DNA from: Myxococcales bacterium
GTDB lineage: Bacteria; Myxococcota_A; UBA9042
NCBI GenBank assembly: GCA_947491025.1
Contig: CANLIC010000001.1
Span: 1-64,000 of the forward strand
DNA: 64,000 nucleotides
Direction: 5' to 3'
Numbering within the stretch: position 1 is the first letter of the stretch; each line of letters opens with the position of its first letter. A program made the translations under genes and the position numbers. Positions 9,567 through 17,177 of this stretch are shown one piece after another. Below the pieces are notes generated by a model. It did not search any database and was not told the DNA's origin. It saw nothing but the letters and a program-made list of their open reading frames with translations.

Positions 9567-9867
9567 GCGCGCGACGTGTGGCGGCGGCGCGGCGGTGGCG
9601 GCCGGCGCGCAAGGGCGGGGCTTCAGAGGGTTGGAGACGAGCTAAGCGAAAACCTAGCGTTCGAGGGCACGCTGTCGGCGGCGCCAAGGGATAGTTATGC
9701 CTCGGCGCCTTCGGGCGTCGGGGCGTTCGACCAATCGTCCGGCACCTAGCAAGGCGCTGCAGCCTTGGCAGGAGCGATTCCCAGGCGGGCACATGACGCC
9801 GAGCGCTGGGGCGACCGGGTTCACATGTCGTTGGGCTGGGCGATGCGGCATGGGACGTGCGGTCGGG
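9567..9867. other. Intergenic spacer downstream of RAYT
   Basis: Between convergent genes. Apart from the inverted REP copy at 9732-9753, nothing recognisable was found. Confidence 0.5.
9732..9753. repeat. REP-like copy, inverted relative to the upstream array
   Basis: CAATCGTCCGGCACCTAGC is the reverse complement of the element at 8415-8434, with one base change in the GTAG head. It places inverted REP copies on both sides of the RAYT gene. Confidence 0.7.
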
Positions 9868-12171
9868 TCAGCGCACCCAGATGGCCACATCCATGTCGCG
9901 CGCCGAGTGGCCACAGCCGTTGCCCGCGTTGTTGCCATTGTAGCCCGAGAAGTCGGTACCGTAGACGCCTTGCGCCTCGCAATAACCGTTCAACTGGGCT
10001 GCCTCGTAGTACGCGCCCCAACCGCCGCGAAAGTGGCGACCGCCCAAGCCGCCATAGTTGTGGCCATTGCAGTTGATGACGTTGCAGACGGCGGCGTAGT
10101 CGGTGCCGATGCGCGTAAAGTTCTCGGCGTCGAGCGGCTGCCAGGTCGAGTTGAAGATGAGCGCTTGGGCGTTATCGATGAAGGCGTCGCCAGCGTTGCG
10201 CGCCCGACCTGCGGCGCCGATCGAGCCGGTCTGGCCCTGGCGCGGGCCGGTGACGGTCTTGTTGGCGACGGTGCTAAAGAGCGCAAGCAGCGACTTGCCG
10301 GAGTATTCCGAGGTCAGGACGTAATACGCCGTGCCCTCCCGGGCGCTCTCGCGGTGGGCGGAGATCATGATCTCTTTGGCGACCGTCTTGTCGAAGCCCT
10401 CGCCCTTGTAGTCGTTCTGCAGCGCGCCCGCGACGACGCCTACGAGCTTGCCGGTCGTCCAGAAGTCGGTGTCGAAGTAGTGGCGGTGGGTGCCATCGTT
10501 GGTGTCGAGGTTGAGCACGAGCGTCCAGCCGCCGCCATGCGACGTCATGTCGCAGACGACCTGGTACGAGTTGGCGGGATCGCCACCGTCCGAGTCGACC
10601 CAGTAGACGCCGTCGAGCGCGTCCTTGGCGGTCTGCTTGATCTCAAAGCAGGACTTGCCAGCTGGGGCGTCCTTGCTGCCGGGGCCGACGTAGAGCTTGA
10701 TGTCGAAGTATTTGTTGCCGTTGCAGCCCTGGAAGCTGGAGCCGTTCCAGCGGATCATGCCCGCGGTCTCCGGGGTGCAGGGGGTGTCGTCCTTGCCGAC
10801 CTGAATCGACTTGTCGACGAGCAGCTGGCCCTTGGCGGCGACCTTCTTGCTGCTCAGGGTCTGGATCTTGATCGACCAGTCGACGATCTTGCCGTCCGTC
10901 TTTTGGTTGATGTCGCAGATTGCCGCGTTGCCTGGCGCTTGGACGAGGCAGAACGCGGTGTCTTGGACCTTGAGCGTCCAGTCGCCCTTGGGGTTCTTGC
11001 CTACCCATGTCGAGAGGTCACCGGTGGCCGGCTTGGTCGGAGGCAGTGTAACCTTGTACAACTTGCTGTCTTTTTCGCCGCACGGGTCGCAGATCAAGTA
11101 GCCGGTCTTCTTGTCGTCGGGCGGCAGCAAGATGATCGAGACGGCGGAGAGGTCGGTGTTCGTGACCTCGACCGACACTTCGAACGACTGCGCGATGCCG
11201 ATGTCCGGGAAGCTCAGCGTGCTGCTGCCGTTGCCGCCGGTGTTGTCGGGGATGGCGACATTCTTCACGGTGGCCCCAATCGTGTCGACGAACTGGTTGC
11301 TGAGCAGGTCGTTGCTGATCTCGTTGAGGCCGTCCTTGGGCAGCGCGGAGGGGTCCATTCCGGCCACGCAGATCAGCGAGCCGTCGGCAGTGATGCCCTT
11401 GACCACCTCGCCGGCCTTGGAGCACGTGCCGGCCGGCGTCTTGATGCCGGTGAGCTTGCTGCCGTCGCCGATGAAGGTCGCTGCAGTGACCGATTTCGCT
11501 GCGATGTCACCGCTGAAGGTCGCGCTGCCCGCCTTGAGCGAATTGCCGCCAAGGTCGACGTCGCCGTCGAACTTGAGCTCAGCGACCGAGACGCAGCCGG
11601 TGCACACGAGATCGAGGGCAGGGCCACCCTTGCTGCTCGAACCTGCGAAATTGAAGCCGAGTTTGGCCGCAGGGATCCCGCCATCCTTGAGGTGGTCGGA
11701 ACCGACGCAGCCGGTGCAGGCGAGGGCCTGGGCCGACGCTGCCGTCAGCGCGAAGGGCTCCGCGTGGAGCTGCCGCCGCGGAAGCTCGGGATCGGCGCCG
11801 ACTTGTACGCCGAGCCAGGCCTCGTTGCTGGCCGCGAGCGCGGCGCCGTCGAGCGGCTTGACGCTGCCGAGCGCCCAGGTGAAGCGACCGCCGGTCACCT
11901 TGACCTTGGCCGGACCCTCGCTCCAGATCGCGCTGCCGCCCGATGGGGCCGGGTAGATGGCGAAGGTGACGTCGTAATCCCCGTCGGCCGCAGGCGTGCC
12001 GCCAGCGCTCATCAGGACGCCTTCGACCAGGCTGCGGGTGGGGATGGCGGCTGTGGCTGGTGCACTCATCGCCGTGACGGCCATCACGCCTGCAAGCAGG
12101 CCGGGGAGCCCTCGAGCTCGGGCCAACGCTGCCACCCGGGCCGTGTCCATCAAAGCGATGCTTGCCTTCAT
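9868..12171 (-). CDS. Secreted protein with P-domain and fibrinogen-like C-terminus
   Basis: About 767 residues. A signal peptide (ending about SAPATAA, residue 42) is followed by a domain common in myxobacterial secreted proteins (WALGSVKPLDGAALAASN... and the RRQLHAEPFALTAASA motif), then two TGCV-containing segments. Next comes a jelly-roll resembling the proprotein-convertase P-domain (SVEVTNTDLSAVSI ... WTLKVQD ... GKIVDWSIKIQ). The final 200 residues resemble a fibrinogen-related domain: SCFEIKQ...GVYWVDSDGG, CDMTSHGGGWTLVLN, and a Cys pair near the end. Such domains bind sugars or proteins. The ATG at 12171 is preferred because the signal peptide starts there; the upstream open frame holds a REP copy and looks non-coding. 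No catalytic motif was seen, so the call is an adhesion or recognition protein. Confidence 0.82.
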   Translation of the reverse strand: MKASIALMDTARVAALARARGLPGLLAGVMAVTAMSAPATAAIPTRSLVEGVLMSAGGTPAADGDYDVTFAIYPAPSGGSAIWSEGPAKVKVTGGRFTWALGSVKPLDGAALAASNEAWLGVQVGADPELPRRQLHAEPFALTAASAQALACTGCVGSDHLKDGGIPAAKLGFNFAGSSSKGGPALDLVCTGCVSVAELKFDGDVDLGGNSLKAGSATFSGDIAAKSVTAATFIGDGSKLTGIKTPAGTCSKAGEVVKGITADGSLICVAGMDPSALPKDGLNEISNDLLSNQFVDTIGATVKNVAIPDNTGGNGSSTLSFPDIGIAQSFEVSVEVTNTDLSAVSIILLPPDDKKTGYLICDPCGEKDSKLYKVTLPPTKPATGDLSTWVGKNPKGDWTLKVQDTAFCLVQAPGNAAICDINQKTDGKIVDWSIKIQTLSSKKVAAKGQLLVDKSIQVGKDDTPCTPETAGMIRWNGSSFQGCNGNKYFDIKLYVGPGSKDAPAGKSCFEIKQTAKDALDGVYWVDSDGGDPANSYQVVCDMTSHGGGWTLVLNLDTNDGTHRHYFDTDFWTTGKLVGVVAGALQNDYKGEGFDKTVAKEIMISAHRESAREGTAYYVLTSEYSGKSLLALFSTVANKTVTGPRQGQTGSIGAAGRARNAGDAFIDNAQALIFNSTWQPLDAENFTRIGTDYAAVCNVINCNGHNYGGLGGRHFRGGWGAYYEAAQLNGYCEAQGVYGTDFSGYNGNNAGNGCGHSARDMDVAIWVR

Positions 12172-12756
12172 CAGGGGCTCCAGTTCGGCCAGCGACGGCC
12201 GGTCCGCGGGCGAGAAGGGCCGCGCTCCTAGACGATTTACTCTCCGCCCGGAGTTGGCACAAGGGAGATTCGATTGCGTCGTGGCGCTTTTGCGTCGCTG
12301 CGGAGGTTGCGCGTGGGGGCGCTTGCCGCGTTCGCTGCCGGAATGGGTCGGCATGCTCCGCTGAAAGCCAGCCCTGGCAGGGGTGGAAGGCGCCACGTCC
12401 ATGGTACGTGCCGGACGATTCGACGGCCGCGGCGAGCGGCTCTCCGACGACATCGACGGTTAGGCCGCGGACTACGGCTAGCCCACCGAGCCTCCGATCG
12501 CCGACTCTGCAGACCTGCCGCCGCTGACGCTCCTCGGCTCGGCAATGGGGCCGTGCGCGTTGCTCTCGAGTTCTTGACGTTTTTGCGGCGTTTTTGCGAC
12601 TCGCCACCGGCCGCCCTGGCCTGTGAACTTCAAGTTGACCGTGGTCTGAGCGGCTGGCAGCCTCGGCTGGGCATCGTGGTGGGGCGCGGTTGGTGATCAG
12701 ATGTGGGGCAATGACGCCTACGCTCCGAGGCCTCCAGCCCCAAAAGGCACGTCATC
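12172..12756. other. Divergent intergenic region upstream of the DGR
   Basis: 585 bases between oppositely transcribed genes; it must hold the promoters of both the P-domain gene and the first DGR target gene. The only feature recognised is a REP copy at 12400-12422. No clear sigma-70 boxes could be assigned. Confidence 0.5.
12400..12422. repeat. REP-like copy
   Basis: CATGGTACGTGCCGGACGAT followed by TCG; same orientation as the array before the RAYT, with GTAG changed to GTAC. Confidence 0.65.
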
Positions 12757-15700
12757 ATGATCCCTTCGCCGCACACAGACCCGCCCGCCGCCTGGCGCCA
12801 CCGCGCACTCGTCGCTGCCGCGTTGTTGGCCGCCGCCACAGCGTTCGCCTGTGATGAGCCGCGCCCCAAGGCCGCCGATACCGCCAGCCAGGCCAGCGAT
12901 GTCGCGGACACGGCGGCCCAGAGCGAGATCAGCGCCGACGACATCGACAGCGCCGGGCCTGAGCCCGACAGTGGCCCAGCCTGCCCGGGCGCCGCCGGCT
13001 GCGCTTGCAAGGCGGCGACGGAGTGCACATCAGCGCTCTGCATCCAGACCCAGGCCGGCGGCACCTGCACTGACTACTGCGGCGACGGCAACTGCCCGGC
13101 CGGTTGGTCGTGCCAGGGACAGAGCGGCGGCGGCGACGGTACGTACTTCTGCATCCCTGACGCTGGCTTGTTGTGCCGGCCGTGCGACGACCACGCCGCC
13201 TGCCGCGCCTCGGGACTCGCCGCCGCGGCTTTCGTGGAGTATGGCGATAGCGGTGCGTTCTGCGGCCTACCCTGCGCCAGCGATGCCAGCTGTCCGCAGG
13301 GCAGCGCCTGTCGGGACGTCGAAGGCGTCGACGGCGGGCCGGTCAAGCAATGCGTGCTGCCAGGCGCTGGCCCTGCGGGGCTGGGCGTCTGCGAGTGCCC
13401 GCCGGTGTCCAAGGTCGAGGCGCATGGCACGGCTTGCTGGCTGGTCGACGGCGAGGGCGCTCTGCAGCGGCGCTGCAAGGGCCGCCGGGTCTGCGGGCCC
13501 GCGGGTCTCGGGACGTGTACGGCGTTGAAACGGGCCGAGGCGCTATGCCTCGACGTCCAGTGCCTGGACGCGCTGACCGGCCTGCCAAAGGCTGACGGCG
13601 CGGCGTGCGACGACGGGCGCGCGTGTACCCAGGGCGATACGTGCAAGGCGGGGGTGTGCGGCGCGGGCGAAGCGAACATCTGTTCTTGTGAGCCTGGGTT
13701 CAAGGCCTGCGCGGCTGCGGCCGGCGCGGTCAACAAATGCGCTGGGCCATTGATCTGCGCCGCGACGAACAACGCTGATGTACCTTTCGCCTGCGTCGCC
13801 AATGGCGCCGACGCCGTCAACTGCGACGACAGCGGCGACGGCCCGTGCGTCAAGAACGCGTGCGTACCGCTTAGCGGCGCGTGTACGCCGACGGCGGTCG
13901 AGCGCACGGTCGAGGTCTGCGATCTACCCGGATCTGCGGGCTCGCAGCAGCCCGGCTGTCGGCGTGAGGTGTTGGCGGCGGAGCTGCCGGATGGTCCTGC
14001 GGCGCCGTGTGACGATGGCCTCGGCTGCAGCGTCGGCGACAGCTGCAAGAACGCCAGTTGCAGCGTGACGGACGCGACCGCCTGCAAATGCAAAGCCGAC
14101 GCCGACTGCCAAGACGACGGCGACCTGTGCAACGGCACGCCCTACTGCGACAAGAGCGACGCCAAGCTCTGGGGCTGCAAGATCAACCCGGCGACCGTCA
14201 TCAGCTGCGACACCAGCGGCGACAGCGGCTGCCTACAGACCGCGTGCGTGCCCAAGGCCGGCACCTGCCTCAAAGACGTCGCGCCGGCCGGCACCGCGTG
14301 CAGCGACGGCGTGGCGTGCACCATCGGCGATGTCTGTGACAGTGAAGGCAAATGCCAGCCCGGTACGTGGACGTGCTGCAAAACCGACGCCGACTGCGCC
14401 GGTGAGGAGGACGGCGACCTGTGCAACGGCACGCTGTTCTGCAACAAGGCGGCTGGCGCGTGCACGCTCAATCCGTCGACCAAGGTGACGTGCCCGACCG
14501 CCAACGACACCGCGTGCCTGCAAACGGCCTGCGTCAAAGCGACCGGCCAATGCGCGCCACAGCCGGTCAACGACACAAAGCCCTGCGACGACGGCCAGAC
14601 CTGCACCGACGGCGACGTCTGTGCCGACGGCGCGTGCAAAGGCGGCTCCGACACCTGCCCGTGTCAGGTCGACGCCGATTGCCAATCCAAAGAGGACAGC
14701 GACCTGTGCAACGGCACGTTGTACTGCAACAAGGCGCTGGGCCAGTGCAAGCCGAACCCCAAGACGATCGTCGTCTGCCAGACGGTCGATGACACGGACT
14801 GCAAGGCGAACACCTGCATCAAGACAACGGGCAAGTGCGCAGTGCAGGCGTTGCCGTCGAAGGCGCTGTGCGACTTCGACGGCACGGCCTGTACCGCTAA
14901 CGATGCCTGCGACGGCCAGGGGGCGTGCGAGGCGGGCACGCCCGTCTGTGCGTGTCTCTCAGACGCCGACTGCGCGGCCAAAGACGACGGCGACCTATGC
15001 AACGGCACGCTGTATTGCGACAAATCCGGGCCGATGCCGGTGTGCAAGCTCAAAGCGGCGAGCGTCCTTAGCTGCCCGAGCGTCGACGACACGGCGTGCC
15101 AGAAGAACCAATGCCAACCCAAGAGCGGCGAGTGCAAGTTCGTCGCGTTGTCCGCAGGCGCCCCATGCGACGACGGTGAGCCGTGCACCGGCGGCGACGG
15201 CTGCGACGGCAAGGGCGGCTGCAAGGCCGGCGCGAGCGCGGGCTGCGGCTGCAAGCTCAACAGCGACTGCGCTTTGTTCGACGACGGCGACGTCTGCAAC
15301 GGCGGTTACGGCTGCAAGTCCGGCGCGTGCGTCTTCGATGCCAAGGTCCTGGTGTGCGATGACAACAACGCATGCACGACGGATAGTTGCGACAAAGCCA
15401 AGGGTTGCGTCGCCGTTGCGTTGCCGGACTGCGCGATCTGCGTGGCGGACAAGGATTGTGGCGATGGCAATACCTGTACCTTCGATTTTTGCCTTGTCGG
15501 GACGTGTAAGTGGCCAGCGGCGCAGGGTTCATGCGAGGATGGAGACGCTTGCACTGAAAAGGACACTTGCGTCAACGCGGTTTGCGAAGCGGGTGCGCCG
15601 AAGTCCTGTGACGACGGCAAGGTCTGCACTGATGACAGCTGCGACGCCAAGGCGGGATGTAAAGTCGCCAACAACACGGCGCCTTGCGATGCGGACGGCA

Positions 15701-16398
15701 GCGTCTGTAGCGAGAATGACGCCTGCGCCGGCGGGATGTGCAAAGCTGGCGCGGCGAAGGACTGCGACGACAAGCAGAGCTGCACGGCCGATAGCTGCGA
15801 TAAGACCAAGGGCTGCGAGCACCAGGCAGCAAGCGAGGGCCTGTCATGCAGCGAGGCCCAGTACGGCCTCTGCGCCGGTGGGACATGCAAAGCTCAGCCT
15901 TGCCCGCCAGGCTACGACCCAGTCGAGGTCGACGACGGCGGCACCAAGAAGACCGCATGCGCGGCGTACGAGCCGGTGTGGGGCAACCGGCCGGACAAGC
16001 CCGTCGGGGTGTATGCAGTGAGCGAGCCGGTGTCTGGAGCCGGCAAAGTCGTAGTAGACAGCCAAACCAAGCTGATGTGGCAGCAGGCGACCGCGCCGAA
16101 CACGATGACTTGGCAGAACGCCAAGGACTACTGCGAGGCGTTGTCGTACGCCGGGTTCAAGGATTGGCGGCTGCCCTCGAGTGTCGAGTTGGAGACGATG
16201 GTGGACTACAGCATCGCGCCCCCGGAACCAACCATCGACCAGAGCGCGTTTCCGGGCACAAAGCAGACAGCCCACTGGTCCGCCAGTTTGCGCGCCGGCA
16301 GTTCGTCGGGCGCCTGGGGCGTGAATTTCTACTACGGCTACGTCTTCAGCTACGTCATCAGCAATTCCAGCGGGGTGCGCTGTGTGCGTGGGAGTTGA
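12757..16398 (+). CDS. DGR variable protein 1: giant cysteine-rich lipoprotein with C-terminal DUF1566 domain
   Basis: A 1213-residue predicted surface lipoprotein and the first target of the retroelement. A signal peptide with lipobox AFAC puts the lipid-carrying Cys at about residue 32. It is followed by an Asp/Ala-rich linker and about 1000 residues of cysteine-rich repeats, many with the core DGDLCNGTLYC and CDDGxxCTxxDxC, likely a disulfide-stabilised stalk. Residues about 1090-1213 form a DUF1566 (Lcl C-terminal, C-type-lectin-like) domain: KLMWQQ, a WQNAKDYCEAL helix, DWRLPSSVELETMVDYS and a WSAS segment. The last 40 residues are encoded by VR1 and end VRCVRGS. The Legionella DGR target LdtA is also a lipoprotein with this domain type. 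The variable surface would be exposed at the tip. Binding partner unknown. Confidence 0.92.
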   Translation: MIPSPHTDPPAAWRHRALVAAALLAAATAFACDEPRPKAADTASQASDVADTAAQSEISADDIDSAGPEPDSGPACPGAAGCACKAATECTSALCIQTQAGGTCTDYCGDGNCPAGWSCQGQSGGGDGTYFCIPDAGLLCRPCDDHAACRASGLAAAAFVEYGDSGAFCGLPCASDASCPQGSACRDVEGVDGGPVKQCVLPGAGPAGLGVCECPPVSKVEAHGTACWLVDGEGALQRRCKGRRVCGPAGLGTCTALKRAEALCLDVQCLDALTGLPKADGAACDDGRACTQGDTCKAGVCGAGEANICSCEPGFKACAAAAGAVNKCAGPLICAATNNADVPFACVANGADAVNCDDSGDGPCVKNACVPLSGACTPTAVERTVEVCDLPGSAGSQQPGCRREVLAAELPDGPAAPCDDGLGCSVGDSCKNASCSVTDATACKCKADADCQDDGDLCNGTPYCDKSDAKLWGCKINPATVISCDTSGDSGCLQTACVPKAGTCLKDVAPAGTACSDGVACTIGDVCDSEGKCQPGTWTCCKTDADCAGEEDGDLCNGTLFCNKAAGACTLNPSTKVTCPTANDTACLQTACVKATGQCAPQPVNDTKPCDDGQTCTDGDVCADGACKGGSDTCPCQVDADCQSKEDSDLCNGTLYCNKALGQCKPNPKTIVVCQTVDDTDCKANTCIKTTGKCAVQALPSKALCDFDGTACTANDACDGQGACEAGTPVCACLSDADCAAKDDGDLCNGTLYCDKSGPMPVCKLKAASVLSCPSVDDTACQKNQCQPKSGECKFVALSAGAPCDDGEPCTGGDGCDGKGGCKAGASAGCGCKLNSDCALFDDGDVCNGGYGCKSGACVFDAKVLVCDDNNACTTDSCDKAKGCVAVALPDCAICVADKDCGDGNTCTFDFCLVGTCKWPAAQGSCEDGDACTEKDTCVNAVCEAGAPKSCDDGKVCTDDSCDAKAGCKVANNTAPCDADGSVCSENDACAGGMCKAGAAKDCDDKQSCTADSCDKTKGCEHQAASEGLSCSEAQYGLCAGGTCKAQPCPPGYDPVEVDDGGTKKTACAAYEPVWGNRPDKPVGVYAVSEPVSGAGKVVVDSQTKLMWQQATAPNTMTWQNAKDYCEALSYAGFKDWRLPSSVELETMVDYSIAPPEPTIDQSAFPGTKQTAHWSASLRAGSSSGAWGVNFYYGYVFSYVISNSSGVRCVRGS

Positions 16399-16404
16399 GG
16401 TCGA
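16280..16404 (+). repeat. Variable region VR1 of the DGR
   Basis: Aligns without gaps to the TR at 17053-17177 (offset 773). All 14 differences fall at TR adenines, within 16309-16371. The flanks, including GGGGTGCGCTGTGTGCGTGG and the stop codon, are identical. Changed codons include AAC to GGC, TAC, TTC and AGC, GAC to GTC and ACC to TCC. This is the expected product of adenine-directed mutagenic retrohoming. Confidence 0.97.
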
Positions 16405-16416
16405 CGGAGTTGACCT
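16398..16416. promoter_or_regulatory. VR1 target-site hairpin downstream of the IMH
   Basis: AGGTCGAC (16398-16405) and GTTGACCT (16409-16416) pair over 8 bp with one G-T pair and a GGA loop, overlapping the last base of the stop codon. The same structure follows VR2 and is absent after the TR. In the Bordetella phage DGR a similar hairpin just downstream of the VR is needed for efficient homing. Confidence 0.75.
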
Positions 16417-16461
16417 TTTGTCCCTTTGACGTTTTGACCCTTTCATGAATTTCGAGGCCAA

Positions 16462-16899
16462 ATGTCCACCCAACAACCACGCCAAACCAGCCCGGCGTAC
16501 GCCGGGCTGCCGATTTTTCGCTCGGCGATGGACTTTGCCGTCGCTATCGACATCGCTACCGCGCAGTTCTCGCGGCGTCACCGGTATGGCATTGGCGAAG
16601 AGCTGCGCCGCGCCAGCCTCCGCATCCTGCTGTCGCTTCCGCGCGCCAGTCGTCGCGACGGCCGCGCGCTCGCGCTGCGCGAGCTCTGCGACGCGGTCGA
16701 ACAAGCCAAGCTGCTGCTCAACCTCGGCAAGGATCTGGCGGTGTTTGCGTCGTTCGCTGTGTTCGCTACACTCGCCGACGAGGTGGTGAACCTGGCGCGC
16801 CAAGCAGAGGGCTGGCGTCGCCACAGCGAAGCTAGCGCGAGGCCAGAACGCGGCGCCGAGACCGAAACAGGGTCAAATACCTTCGGGAGGTCCGGTTGA
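16462..16899 (+). CDS. avd: DGR accessory variability determinant (Avd-like four-helix-bundle protein)
   Basis: 145 residues. The core (residues 15-120) matches DGR Avd proteins of the four-helix-bundle (23S rRNA IVP-like) fold: LPIFRSAMDF in helix 1, RRHRYGIGEELRRASLRIL into helix 2, a third helix LRELCDAVEQAKLLLNLGKDL and a fourth ending EVVNLARQAEGW. Family members assemble as basic barrels that bind the reverse transcriptase and template RNA and are required for mutagenic homing. The C-terminal 25 residues are an unconserved polar tail. The gene lies between VR1 and the TR, the classic position. The start at 16462 gives the full first helix. Confidence 0.9.
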   Translation: MSTQQPRQTSPAYAGLPIFRSAMDFAVAIDIATAQFSRRHRYGIGEELRRASLRILLSLPRASRRDGRALALRELCDAVEQAKLLLNLGKDLAVFASFAVFATLADEVVNLARQAEGWRRHSEASARPERGAETETGSNTFGRSG

Positions 16900-17052
16900 C
16901 GCGGTGTGCCACACTCTCCGTGCGACCGTCGCCCCCGCCAGCGCCTCGGCACTGGCAGGGACACGCGGCAGTCGCGGGCTCGGCAGCGACTTTCGGGTCG
17001 ACGTCGCCCCGCGGCCAGGTGGGCAGCGCCCACACCCAAGCCGACGGTCCAG

Positions 17053-17177
17053 CCGCCAGTTTGCGCGCCGGCAGTTCGTCGAACGCCTGGAACGTGAATT
17101 TCAACAACGGCAACGTCAACAACAACGACATCAGCAATACCAACGGGGTGCGCTGTGTGCGTGGGAGTTGAGGTCGA
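17053..17177 (+). repeat. Template repeat (TR) of the DGR
   Basis: 125-bp repeat between avd and the RT gene. The core 17082-17144 is dominated by nine AAC and two AAT codons when read in the frame of the VRs; adenine changes in AAC cannot create stop codons. It ends with an unmutated GC-rich segment 17145-17177 equivalent to the initiation-of-mutagenic-homing site. At 17178 the TR has T where both VRs have C, and after 17181 similarity ends. The TR can be read as the end of a short open frame (16896-17171), but it lacks the rest of a DUF1566 domain and is best taken as part of a non-coding template RNA. Confidence 0.96.

Noticed and set aside
9697..12231. Long plus-strand open frame opposite the P-domain gene
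   Set aside because: Antisense shadow caused by high GC; no domain signature, while the minus strand has clear domains and a signal peptide.
16896..17171. Short frame ending in the TR read as a third variable protein
   Set aside because: It has the VR-like tail but no DUF1566 core, no signal and an unmutated Asn-rich sequence; it is the template repeat with chance upstream codons.
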